A stretch of DNA of 7,232 nt from an uncultured Capnocytophaga sp. (GCA_915070235.1 CAJZFM010000105.1:1-7232), one strand, 5' to 3'. Positions 1-7,057 are shown, counted from the first letter of the stretch. The notes: generated by a model from the sequence alone, not told the origin. Numbers and translations are program-made.

Positions 1-74
1 TTCACAGGCTGGAAAGAGAACTAAATCCCCTCTTACTCGTGGAAATATAACAAGTTTTAGGTTAGCTACAATAA

Positions 75-124
75 AAAGAGGAACAAGGATATGCTCCAAG
101 TGAGGGCTTTTCTTGCTCCTCTTT
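75..124. repeat. Imperfect long inverted repeat (possible hairpin) upstream of the first gene
   Basis: Bases 75-87 (AAAGAGGAACAAG) pair with 112-124 (CTTGCTCCTCTTT) with one A-C mismatch. A G-T and an A-T pair extend the stem to 15 positions, closing a loop at 90-109. No T-run follows the right arm, so it is not a textbook intrinsic terminator. It could still end transcription from an upstream gene outside the window, or be a structured leader. The 1-233 stretch holds no gene that I can support. Confidence 0.45.
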
Positions 125-196
125 GTGGTAAATACCCATGGCAAACAAATTTTTGTTAATAATAAATGTAAGGGTATTTTATTAGAGAAAAAATAG

Positions 197-204
197 TATT
201 TTTG
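197..204 (+). promoter_or_regulatory. Bacteroidetes-type -7 promoter element (TATTTTTG) for the trmD-ftsY unit
   Basis: TATTTTTG matches the Bacteroidetes -7 consensus TAnnTTTG exactly and lies 29 bases before the ATG at 234. That places the transcription start near 208-212, with a short A-rich leader. The expected -33 TTG element is not clear: only a TTTT at 177-180 sits near the right distance. The leader has no Shine-Dalgarno sequence, which is normal in this phylum. A -7 match alone can occur by chance in AT-rich DNA. Confidence 0.5.
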
Positions 205-233
205 CACAAGAAATAAAAAATATAAATCTGAAA

Positions 234-878
234 ATGACACGAAAATTATTTATTATTGGCTTTGCCCTCTCTTCTTTACTGGCTACAGCACAGAGTGAGA
301 CAGAACAACAACAAGTATCTACACCTACCCGCTCTCGTACAACAGCGGAAGCGCCCCAAGAGGAAAAACAATATCCTGCTACCATAGAAGGCCAGTTTGA
401 TGAGCTGGTGGATAAGGCAGGAAACTGGGAAAAGTTCAAGCTCGTAAAGAAAGAAAGCATATATACCTTTAAAAGAACATTGCTTGATAGTCTCAATGGG
501 CAAAAAACATTGCTTCGTGAGAAATTAGACACTATCAGTGCGCAATCCTCTCGTATAAAAGAGCTAAATCGCAATATACAAAGCTTGCAAAACGAACTTG
601 ATAAAGAGAAAAATCGCAATGATAGCATAGATTTCTTAGGACTTACCATAGAAAAAGGGGTATATTCCATTATTGTATGGGGGATTATCGTAGTTTTAAC
701 CATACTTTTGGTGGTATTTATCTCCCGATATACCAGTTCCAACATTATTACCCGTGGGGCACTGAAGGATTTGGAAGATTTGCAAAACGAATACGAGGAA
801 TATCGTACCAAAGCCATTGAGCGCGAACAGAAAGTACGCCGCCAATTGCAAGATGAAATTAACAAACATCGTTCTTAA
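234..878 (+). CDS. Secreted-signal, single-pass membrane coiled-coil protein encoded next to trmD
   Basis: This is a 214-residue protein of unknown function. Residues 1-20 form a signal peptide (MTRKLFIIGF start, hydrophobic core, cleavage near TAQS). A low-complexity Thr/Gln/Glu stretch follows to about residue 45. Residues 85-130 are rich in charged heptads and probably form a coiled coil. A strong membrane helix lies at about 143-165, and a second charged helix (174-212) ends in EREQKVRRQLQDEINK. The likely topology is a periplasmic coiled coil, one membrane crossing and a cytoplasmic helical tail. From memory, Flavobacteriia encode similar proteins directly before trmD, often labelled tRNA (guanine-N1)-methyltransferase. 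Nothing in this sequence supports that activity, and the label probably comes from the neighbour. Its stop codon abuts the trmD ATG, so the two are probably translationally coupled. The start at 234 is the one that gives an intact signal peptide. Confidence 0.85.
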   Translation: MTRKLFIIGFALSSLLATAQSETEQQQVSTPTRSRTTAEAPQEEKQYPATIEGQFDELVDKAGNWEKFKLVKKESIYTFKRTLLDSLNGQKTLLREKLDTISAQSSRIKELNRNIQSLQNELDKEKNRNDSIDFLGLTIEKGVYSIIVWGIIVVLTILLVVFISRYTSSNIITRGALKDLEDLQNEYEEYRTKAIEREQKVRRQLQDEINKHRS

Positions 879-1553
879 ATGCGTATTGATATTATAGCGG
901 TTGTTCCAGAGTTACTCCAAAGCCCTTTTCAACACTCTATTTTTAAGCGAGCTGTGGAAAAGGGATTGGTTAGTGTATATTTCCACGATTTACGCCAATA
1001 TGGACTGGGTAACTATAAGCAGATAGATGATTATAGTTTCGGTGGGGGAGCGGGCATGGTACTGATGATAGAGCCTATTGACGCTTGTATCTCGGCACTC
1101 AAGGCAGAACGCAACTATGACGAAGTCATCTACCTTTCTCCCGACGGACATACCCTCAATCAGCCTATGGCCAACGCGCTTTCTCTTAAGGAAAATATTA
1201 TCATTCTCTGTGGTCATTACAAGGGGGTAGATCAGCGTGTGAGAGACCACTTCGTAACCAAAGAGATTTCTATAGGCGACTATGTGCTTTCAGGAGGCGA
1301 GCTGGCCGCAGCAGTATTGGCTGATGCTATTGTGCGCCTCATCCCAGGGGTACTCTCCGATGAGACTTCTGCCCTGACGGACTCTTTTCAGGATAACCTC
1401 TTGGCCCCGCCCGTATATACACGACCTGCTGAGTATAAGGGCTGGAAGGTGCCTGATATACTCTTAAGCGGCAACACACCCCAGATAGATGCTTGGCGCG
1501 AAGAACAGGCCTATAAGCGTACCGAGGAGCGACGTCCAGACTTATTAACTTAA
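879..1553 (+). CDS. trmD: tRNA (guanine37-N1)-methyltransferase TrmD
   Basis: TrmD uses S-adenosylmethionine to methylate N1 of G37, next to the anticodon, in tRNAs with G36. This prevents +1 frameshifting. The 224-residue length is normal for the family. The N-terminal [13 protein letters not shown] and the FGGGAGMV segment (54-61) are typical. The SPOUT trefoil-knot region covers about 85-140, with [11 protein letters not shown] (85-95), [13 protein letters not shown] (109-121) and [11 protein letters not shown] (132-142), which form the methyl-donor pocket. R153 and D168 (in the DSFQ segment) match the catalytic Arg and Asp of the E. coli and Haemophilus enzymes. The C-terminal tRNA-binding part has YTRP, LLSGN, WR and RRPDLL. 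The ATG directly follows the TAA of the upstream gene (TAAATG). The usual rpsP-rimM-rplS partners are absent from the window. Confidence 0.98.
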   Translation: MRIDIIAVVPELLQSPFQHSIFKRAVEKGLVSVYFHDLRQYGLGNYKQIDDYSFGGGAGMVLMIEPIDACISALKAERNYDEVIYLSPDGHTLNQPMANALSLKENIIILCGHYKGVDQRVRDHFVTKEISIGDYVLSGGELAAAVLADAIVRLIPGVLSDETSALTDSFQDNLLAPPVYTRPAEYKGWKVPDILLSGNTPQIDAWREEQAYKRTEERRPDLLT

Positions 1554-1571
1554 AAAAAGTAACCAATATTG

Positions 1572-2711
1572 ATGAAAATTTTAGAATCAAAGTATTATAG
1601 AGAAATAAAAATATTAGGTGTAAATGGTGATGACGAACTTGAACTTTTTGACAAGAATCGTTATCTTACCTCCAAAGCTCCTTTTAGATATTTGCTATCG
1701 GACTTGATGTGCGACATCTATCTCTCGAATGACGACCTGATTATCCAGCGAGATAAGCTCCAACATTTTATAAAATGCACGGATTTCTATACCTTGGACT
1801 ATTCTTCTAAGAACAACAAACTCTACGAAGATGAGGAATGTTATTTCCACCCTAAGTTGGAGGTATTTATTCTTATTTCGCACAACCTGACCAACGAATA
1901 TGACTCTGAAATGTTCGAAGAGGGACTCTATAAGGTCAATTATGTGTATTATAATAACAATCAATCTACTTCAGTAGAGGGATTAAAGGCATTATTCTCT
2001 GAGTACTTAGAGAAATATCAACCTAAAAAGGCAAAAGTTTCCATTTTGCTTAAGTCTCAGAATGGTTTTGATGTAAAAACACATACAATCAAGCCTTTCC
2101 GTATTGATTTTGATAGAATGTACAACGATGATTTCTTGGAGGTACATAACCGAGTGAAAAAGAGTATCACCGATGAAAACAAGGGTATTGTACTCTTCCA
2201 CGGAATTGCAGGCTCTGGTAAGACCAACTACATAAAGTGGCTCACCAGCCAGATACCTAACAAGAAGTTTATCTTTGTTCCTACTTCCATGATTGCCTCC
2301 CTTACGGATCCTTCCTTTATTGGAGTGCTCATTGACCATAAGAACTCTGTTTTGGTTTTGGAGGATTGTGAGAACTATATAGCCGAGCGTACCGCACTTA
2401 ACAGTAATACCGATGTGGTCTCCTCTATACTGAACATAGCCGATGGTATGCTTTCCGATGTGCTTGAGTGTCAGCTTATCTGTACCTTTAACTCGGATAT
2501 ATCCAAGATTGATTCCGCGCTTTTGAGAAAGGGGCGCCTGATCGCCGAATATAAGTTTAAGGAACTTTCGGTAGAGAAGGCCAATAATTACCTGCGTTCC
2601 ATAGGAAAAGAGCCTACCATCACCAAGCCATGTTCCTTAGCCGAACTTACCAACATGGAAACCAAAGCCCTAAAAGAGGATACTGATACTCCTAAAATAG
2701 GCTTCAAATAA
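1572..2711 (+). CDS. AAA+ ATPase, BCS1-like core, with an unrecognised N-terminal domain
   Basis: This is a 379-residue cytoplasmic ATPase of unknown target. The first 180 residues match no domain I know and contain no membrane helix. The AAA core starts near residue 195. Walker A is GIAGSGKT (211-218) and Walker B is VLVLEDCE (260-267), with the ED order seen in BCS1 (LLLEDVD) rather than DE. Sensor 1 is the Asn of CTFN (N307). The second region of homology, DSALLRKGRL (314-323), carries the two expected Arg residues and matches the classical ALxRPGR signature. The SLTDPSF segment before Walker B also resembles BCS1 (LTDDxL). All catalytic elements are present, so it should hydrolyse ATP, probably as an oligomeric remodelling machine. 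I chose ATG 1572 over the in-frame TTG at 1569, which would add one Met. It lies 18 bases after trmD and 8 before ftsY, so it is probably in their operon. Confidence 0.88.
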   Translation: MKILESKYYREIKILGVNGDDELELFDKNRYLTSKAPFRYLLSDLMCDIYLSNDDLIIQRDKLQHFIKCTDFYTLDYSSKNNKLYEDEECYFHPKLEVFILISHNLTNEYDSEMFEEGLYKVNYVYYNNNQSTSVEGLKALFSEYLEKYQPKKAKVSILLKSQNGFDVKTHTIKPFRIDFDRMYNDDFLEVHNRVKKSITDENKGIVLFHGIAGSGKTNYIKWLTSQIPNKKFIFVPTSMIASLTDPSFIGVLIDHKNSVLVLEDCENYIAERTALNSNTDVVSSILNIADGMLSDVLECQLICTFNSDISKIDSALLRKGRLIAEYKFKELSVEKANNYLRSIGKEPTITKPCSLAELTNMETKALKEDTDTPKIGFK

Positions 2712-2719
2712 AAAAGACT

Positions 2720-3673
2720 ATGAATTTTTTTAAAAAATTATTCTCCTCCGAAAAAAAGGAAACCTTGGACAAAGGCTTAGAGAAATCAAAGACCTCATTC
2801 TTTGATAAGCTCACTCGTGCTATTGCAGGCAAATCCAAGGTAGATGACACTATTTTGGACGAACTGGAGGGTGTTTTGGTCAGCAGTGATGTGGGGGTGA
2901 ATACCACTCTGAAAATTATTGAACGTATAGAAAAGCGTGTAGCCGAGGATAAATACTTGGGCACAAGCGAACTGAATAAGATACTTAGGGAAGAAATTGC
3001 AGGACTGCTCTCACAAACGGAAAGAGGAGAAGCGGTTGATTTCTTTGTCCCTACCGAGCGCAAACCTTATGTGATCATGGTGGTCGGTGTCAATGGGGCA
3101 GGGAAGACAACAACCATAGGTAAGCTCGCTTATCAGTTCAAAAAGAAAGGCCTCAAGGTAGTCTTAGGGGCTGCGGATACTTTCCGTGCGGCGGCCATAG
3201 ACCAGCTGCAAGTATGGGCAGATAGGGTAGGGGTGCCCCTTGTCAAGCAACAGACAGGGAGCGATCCAGCTTCGGTGGCTTATGATACGCTCTCTTCGGC
3301 ACTCTCCCAAGAAGCCGATGTGGTAATTATAGATACAGCGGGACGTTTGCATAATAAAATTAATTTGATGAATGAACTCAGTAAGGTAAAGCGTGTGATG
3401 CAAAAGCTCTTGCCTTATGCCCCTGATGAGGTACTCTTGGTACTCGATGGCTCTACAGGTCAAAATGCCTTTGAACAAGCCAAACAATTTACTTTGGCTA
3501 CAGAGGTTAATGCATTGGCTATCACCAAGCTTGATGGTACAGCCAAGGGCGGGGTGGTCATAGGTATCTCCGATCAGTTCCAGATTCCCGTCAAGTATAT
3601 AGGTGTAGGAGAAGGAATTGAGGACTTGCAAGTGTTCAACAAATACGAATTTGTAGATTCTTTCTTCAAATAG
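2720..3673 (+). CDS. ftsY: Signal recognition particle receptor FtsY (SRP GTPase)
   Basis: FtsY docks ribosome-SRP complexes at the inner membrane by forming a paired GTPase complex with Ffh, delivering membrane proteins to SecYEG. The 317-residue protein has a short N-terminal amphipathic, basic segment (MNFFKKLF) in place of the long acidic A domain of E. coli FtsY. The helical N domain runs to about residue 110. The G domain then has G1 GVNGAGKT (123-130), G2 DTFRAAA (153-159), G3 DTAGR (205-209), G4 TKLD (269-272) and the closing GVGE (295-298), followed by the family-typical DLQVFN. The ATG sits 8 bases after the ATPase stop in an A-rich context without Shine-Dalgarno. In many Bacteroidetes ftsY follows rpmB-rpmG and a small DUF gene (from memory). 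Here it instead follows trmD and the ATPase, which may be a lineage-specific arrangement. Confidence 0.98.
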   Translation: MNFFKKLFSSEKKETLDKGLEKSKTSFFDKLTRAIAGKSKVDDTILDELEGVLVSSDVGVNTTLKIIERIEKRVAEDKYLGTSELNKILREEIAGLLSQTERGEAVDFFVPTERKPYVIMVVGVNGAGKTTTIGKLAYQFKKKGLKVVLGAADTFRAAAIDQLQVWADRVGVPLVKQQTGSDPASVAYDTLSSALSQEADVVIIDTAGRLHNKINLMNELSKVKRVMQKLLPYAPDEVLLVLDGSTGQNAFEQAKQFTLATEVNALAITKLDGTAKGGVVIGISDQFQIPVKYIGVGEGIEDLQVFNKYEFVDSFFK

Positions 3674-3684
3674 TTACAATAAAA

Positions 3685-4062
3685 ATGAGAAAAAGAGTAC
3701 GCTTTTTCGTTATAATCCTCTCTTGTATGGTACTGCTTAGTGCTATACGTGGGGGGCTTTTTTTCTCTTATTACCTAATCAATCCTACACAATTCATCAC
3801 TCTTTTCTGTGAAAACAAAACCAATACGCAGAAACACTGCGATGGTAAGTGCTTCTTAGCCAAAGTATCTTCGGAAAACACACAGGAACAGACCGATGTA
3901 AAATTTGATTTTACAAAACACCAAGCAGAGGTTTTTTGCGTGGAAATTCCTACATTTGAATCGCTTGTCCTCTCCACTACAGAACAAACACTTCTTTTTT
4001 ATTATCATTTTTCTACTTGGGAAAATATAGTTAAGGAAACACTGAGACCCCCCGTTTTTTAA
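3685..4062 (+). CDS. Small membrane-anchored protein with C-x9-C-x3-C motif, candidate metal-handling protein
   Basis: This is a 125-residue protein with a basic N terminus and a hydrophobic helix at about residues 7-31, acting as a signal anchor or uncleaved signal. The soluble part contains C42, C52 and C56 in the pattern FCENKTNTQKHCDGKC, with a further Cys at 85, and ends in PPVF. The CxNKxxxxxxCxGKCxL signature is one I recall from small Flavobacteriia proteins encoded beside copper-type TonB receptors and YtkA-like proteins. That is the case here, with the lipoprotein and receptor immediately downstream. I infer that the thiols bind copper or another soft metal in the periplasm; no family name can be given with confidence. 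It begins only 11 bases after ftsY and may be co-transcribed with it, while 87 bases containing repeats separate it from the lipoprotein. Confidence 0.75.
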   Translation: MRKRVRFFVIILSCMVLLSAIRGGLFFSYYLINPTQFITLFCENKTNTQKHCDGKCFLAKVSSENTQEQTDVKFDFTKHQAEVFCVEIPTFESLVLSTTEQTLLFYYHFSTWENIVKETLRPPVF

Positions 4063-4066
4063 TGGT

Positions 4067-4114
4067 TAATGATTAATAAGTTTGGCATTAATCATTATTG
4101 ACATTAATCATTAT
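4067..4114. repeat. Three copies of an 11-base repeat, one inverted and two direct
   Basis: TAATGATTAAT at 4067-4077 is the exact reverse complement of ATTAATCATTA at 4087-4097 and again at 4103-4113. The two direct copies extend to 13 identical bases (CATTAATCATTAT, 4086-4098 and 4102-4114) with a 16-base period. The inverted copy can form an 11-bp hairpin with either one. The position between gene stop and next gene start fits an operator, an RNA hairpin that attenuates readthrough from the ftsY unit, or a member of the short-unit intergenic repeats common in Flavobacteriia. No T-run follows the stem. Confidence 0.7.
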
Positions 4115-4123
4115 CTACGTTTC
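4077..4123 (+). promoter_or_regulatory. Candidate promoter region for the lipoprotein-receptor unit
   Basis: Two -7 candidates are visible. TAAGTTTG at 4077-4084 is a full match to TAnnTTTG but has no TTG about 19 bases upstream, and it lies partly in the hairpin. TACGTTTC at 4116-4123 has one mismatch, and a TTG (4098-4100) lies 15 bases upstream, shorter than usual. The second would start transcription near 4128-4134, just before the ATG at 4150. The direct repeats would then overlap the -33/-7 region, a good place for a repressor or activator. Neither candidate is certain. Confidence 0.35.
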
Positions 4124-4149
4124 TACTACTATTTATAAATCAGAAAAAA

Positions 4150-5058
4150 ATGAGAAAAATACATATCCTTATACTTATTGCTATAGGGCTGTCCTCTTGT
4201 ACAGTGGAGAAAACACCCTTTGGCAATCGCCTTCACTTTGTCTCTCGTGGTGAGCTGCAAGAAGTAACGCAAATGAAAGAGAATGAGCACCTTATCTCTG
4301 TTGAATCCTCTGGCGGAGAGTTTTTGCGCGGTTATAACGCCTTGGCTGTGAAAATCACTACCGCACAAACTTTTGAGAAGCTCAATGTGGAAAAAGTTAC
4401 TCTTTCTATAACTCGTACCGATGAGAGCGGAAAGCCCAGCTATATCCCTTATAGCCAAGTACTTGACAATAGCGAAGACAGCCGTATCTTCAAAGGATTT
4501 GCCGTCTTTGATACTCCTAAAAGATATTCGGTACTCAACGCTACCCATACGGGCATCAAAACACCTTGGCGACTGCACCTTACTTATGTCATAGAAGGTA
4601 AGGAGTATCAGGCAGAAAAGGAGATTACAGTATGGGACACGCGTAACCCTAATCTCAATATGACCCAGTTTCAAGGTCGTGATGGCAAGAAATACATGAT
4701 TGCCCTCACGGCACCTGAAATTCCTAAGGTAGCCCTTAATGACCTCTCCGCGGGGATATGGGTACAACAGCCCGATAGCACTTATACTGTGGCTAACCAT
4801 TACCTCTTGGAGCTGGATCCTCGTATGCCAGGGGAGGATATGGGAAACCATTCGTCTCCAGACAACCAAGACTTGACCCAAGGGACAGATGGCTTCTATC
4901 ATGGGAAGGTGAACTATACCATGACAGGCTATTGGACACTGAATTTTATCCTCAAAGATGCCCAAAAAAGAGTCATCAAAGGCACAGAAGTGCCTAATAC
5001 GGTGAAAATGGGAGTGTTCGGTGAGCAAAGTGAACTTCATATTGATATTTTATTCTAA
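4150..5058 (+). CDS. Lipoprotein with YtkA/FixH-like Met/His-rich domain, probable periplasmic copper-binding protein
   Basis: This is a 302-residue lipoprotein. The signal ends in lipobox LSSC, so C17 would be lipidated. The residues after it (TVEKT) lack the Lys plus clustered acidic residues of the Capnocytophaga surface-export signal, so I infer a periplasm-facing protein. The mature part seems to hold two similar beta domains, about 50-162 and 195-290. The second has the YtkA/FixH pattern: a loop with M226, M231 and H234 (RMPGEDMGNHSSP), then G-F-Y-H-G-K-V (248-254) and M258-T-G-Y-W. In related Bacteroidetes proteins this Met/His-rich loop is the suspected copper site. The first domain lacks these Met/His residues (YIPYSQVLDN in place of the loop), so only one site may be functional. 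It lies 7 bases before the receptor start, in one operon. The metal assignment is inference from motif and neighbours. Confidence 0.8.
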   Translation: MRKIHILILIAIGLSSCTVEKTPFGNRLHFVSRGELQEVTQMKENEHLISVESSGGEFLRGYNALAVKITTAQTFEKLNVEKVTLSITRTDESGKPSYIPYSQVLDNSEDSRIFKGFAVFDTPKRYSVLNATHTGIKTPWRLHLTYVIEGKEYQAEKEITVWDTRNPNLNMTQFQGRDGKKYMIALTAPEIPKVALNDLSAGIWVQQPDSTYTVANHYLLELDPRMPGEDMGNHSSPDNQDLTQGTDGFYHGKVNYTMTGYWTLNFILKDAQKRVIKGTEVPNTVKMGVFGEQSELHIDILF

Positions 5059-5065
5059 AAAACGT

Positions 5066-7057
5066 ATGAAAAGATATATAACATATCTATTTTTATTGAC
5101 TATAGCAACTACTTACGGACAGATAAGCAAAAAAGATAGTATAATTCGTCTTAAGGAGGTCGTAGTAGCCGAGAAATTTCGTAAAAAACAAATCCAGTCG
5201 GACGTAAAACTTTCTTGTTCGGTAGATGAATATTTGGCTACCTCCGATAACATCAGCTTTATCAAGCGCGGGGCTTACGCTTGGGAGCCTATGCTTAACA
5301 ATATGAATACGGAGCGTTCCTCCATCACCATAGAGGGCATGCACATCTTTGGGGCTTGTACGGATAAGATGGACCCTGTAACCTCCTATGTGGAGACCAA
5401 CAATCTCTCCAAGATAGATGTACATTCGGGACAGGAAGGCGGCATGCATGGGGCAACTATTGCAGGGGGGATAGACCTCAAGCGCAAGCGAGTGGCTTTT
5501 TCCGAAGCGCCTACCTATGGAGGCTCGGCTCAATTAGGTTTCCAGCAAAACAATGCTCATCGCTTTGGTATGGCAGACCTCTATTATTCCTCTGAGAAAT
5601 TTGTAGCCGACGGAACTGCTGCTTATCGCAAGGCTGAGAGCTACAAGGACGGACATGGAGATAAGGTCAAGCACTCCCAATTTGAGAAATACAATACCTC
5701 CTTGGGCTTGGCCTACAAAACCAGTGAGCTATCTGCCCTGAAAGCCGATGCCATCTTTGACGTGGCCAAGGATGTGGGTTATCCTGCTCTGCCTATGGAC
5801 ACTTGGCTGGCACGCGCCTTGATATCTTCACTTTCCTTCAAGCAACTCTTTGAGGAAGGTATGCTCAAGGTTTGGGACTCTAAGTTCTATTTCAATGCCA
5901 TAGAGCACTATATGGACGATACCACGCGCCCTGAAAACCTTGTACATATGGACATGCCAGGCTGGACGACTACCTATGGGCTTACTTCCAAAATCCTCCT
6001 CAAGAAAGATAACTATACCGCTGATATTCAGCTTAATGGTTATTCCAACTATTCGCTGGCGGAAATGACTATGTACCCTAAGGACAGGAGCAAGGTCAAT
6101 GGCTTTGCCTTTACTTGGCCTGGAGTCACGACCAACTATGGAGGGCTTTCGTTCTCCAATCAGTGGGAGCTAACCGATAGGGAACAATTTACCTTAGGCG
6201 GCACGCTGGGGGTACATCATAACCATATAGAATACTTGGATTTTATCCGTGTATTCAATCAAAATACGGCTGATTCTCCTGAGAACAAGACCCGTTTTCT
6301 GCCCAGCTTACATGCTACTTATCAGCTGAAATTAGCCCCTTTCACCCTTTCCATGGGAACAGGCTATGGGCATAGGGCACCTTCAGTTTCGGAGGCCTAT
6401 GGGTACTATATATACAATAGCTTTGACCGCTATGACTATATAGGTACTCCCAACCTTAAGAATGAAATTTCTTACGAACTCAACGGAAGTCTTAGCTATG
6501 AAAACCAAGCCCTTATAGTGGAGGCTAAAGTGAATCATTTCTATATAGAGAACTATATATTGGGTAAGATCTTGCGTATAGCCTTTCCTATGAATGCGGC
6601 ATCGGTAGGGGTGAAAAAGTACGAAGCACTGGCACATGCCAAGATTTTCAATGCTTCACTGAACCTAAGTTACCATTTCTTAGAGCACTTCCACTGGAAA
6701 GGAGGACTTAACTATGCCAAGGGTACGGACTTTGAAGGGGAAAACCTTCCTTTTATTCGCCCACTTAGCTATCAGTCTTCCTTGCAGTATAACCAAGGTC
6801 GCTTAGGCGCAACTTTCTCTTTCAATGGAGATTTTACACAAACATCCTATTCACCCCAATACGGGGAAGACCGTACCCCTGCTTATATTGTCTATAATCT
6901 TTCGGCCAACTATCGTTTTCCTATAGGCAAGCAGACCCTAAGGTGGGAGGTTGGTGTGGAAAATATACTCAACAACTATTACAGCACCTATGCCGATTGG
7001 GGAAATATCCCTCGTATGGGGAGAAATATCTTTACCAGCGTGGGAATCACATTTTAG
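5066..7057 (+). CDS. TonB-dependent outer-membrane receptor, OprC/NosA-like copper importer
   Basis: This is a 663-residue receptor with a signal peptide MKRYITYLFLLTIATTYGQ. There is no carboxypeptidase-like N-terminal extension of the SusC kind. A TonB-box-like LKEVVVAEKF (about 29-38) precedes the plug domain, roughly 40-145, followed by a 22-strand-type barrel ending in Phe (GITF). The plug has GMHIFGACTDKMDPVTSY, in which C98 and M102 form CxxxM. The barrel has EHYMDDTTRP, in which H281 and M283 form HxM. In the Pseudomonas copper importer OprC, CxxxM and HxM jointly bind copper, with a similar separation (from memory, M147 to H323; here M102 to H281). More Met/His lies close by: HMDM (294-297) and GGMHG (126-129). 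I chose ATG 5066. An in-frame GTG at 5021 would add 15 residues ahead of the signal peptide and overlap the lipoprotein gene. The C terminus NILNNYYSTYADWGNIPRMGRN is typical of TonB receptors. Confidence 0.93.
   Translation: MKRYITYLFLLTIATTYGQISKKDSIIRLKEVVVAEKFRKKQIQSDVKLSCSVDEYLATSDNISFIKRGAYAWEPMLNNMNTERSSITIEGMHIFGACTDKMDPVTSYVETNNLSKIDVHSGQEGGMHGATIAGGIDLKRKRVAFSEAPTYGGSAQLGFQQNNAHRFGMADLYYSSEKFVADGTAAYRKAESYKDGHGDKVKHSQFEKYNTSLGLAYKTSELSALKADAIFDVAKDVGYPALPMDTWLARALISSLSFKQLFEEGMLKVWDSKFYFNAIEHYMDDTTRPENLVHMDMPGWTTTYGLTSKILLKKDNYTADIQLNGYSNYSLAEMTMYPKDRSKVNGFAFTWPGVTTNYGGLSFSNQWELTDREQFTLGGTLGVHHNHIEYLDFIRVFNQNTADSPENKTRFLPSLHATYQLKLAPFTLSMGTGYGHRAPSVSEAYGYYIYNSFDRYDYIGTPNLKNEISYELNGSLSYENQALIVEAKVNHFYIENYILGKILRIAFPMNAASVGVKKYEALAHAKIFNASLNLSYHFLEHFHWKGGLNYAKGTDFEGENLPFIRPLSYQSSLQYNQGRLGATFSFNGDFTQTSYSPQYGEDRTPAYIVYNLSANYRFPIGKQTLRWEVGVENILNNYYSTYADWGNIPRMGRNIFTSVGITF

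Noticed and set aside
1..24. Possible last seven codons and TAA of an upstream + strand gene (FTGWKEN)
   Set aside because: Seven residues are too few to support a gene, and other frames are equally open over this stretch.
1..140. A - strand frame open to the left edge of the window
   Set aside because: No convincing start codon, promoter or recognisable motif, and it overlaps the 75-124 inverted repeat. Chance openness over about 45 codons is plausible.
182..865. A 227-codon open frame on the - strand opposite the first gene
   Set aside because: The product is Ser/Cys/Phe-rich, as expected from reading Lys/Glu coiled-coil codons in reverse. The + strand frame has a signal peptide, a membrane helix and coupling to trmD.
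1569..1571. TTG as the start of the AAA ATPase
   Set aside because: The ATG immediately after it is a far more likely start.
4098..4103. TTGACA as a classical sigma70 -35 box
   Set aside because: No TATAAT-like element lies 16-18 bases downstream, and Bacteroidetes primary promoters use the TTG / TAnnTTTG pattern instead.
4129..5040. A 303-codon open frame on the - strand opposite the lipoprotein gene
   Set aside because: Its translation has no recognisable domain, signal or motif, while the + strand frame has a lipobox and YtkA-like motifs and fits the operon. It is a shadow of the codon pattern.
5021..5065. GTG start for the receptor, giving 15 extra residues
   Set aside because: The extension places a hydrophobic stretch and KKR before the signal peptide and overlaps the lipoprotein gene by 38 bases. 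ATG 5066 gives a normal signal peptide.
5151..5160. AAGGAGGT, a strong Shine-Dalgarno look-alike
   Set aside because: It lies inside the receptor gene, encoding part of the TonB-box-like KEVVV segment, with no start codon at a suitable distance. This phylum rarely uses such sites.
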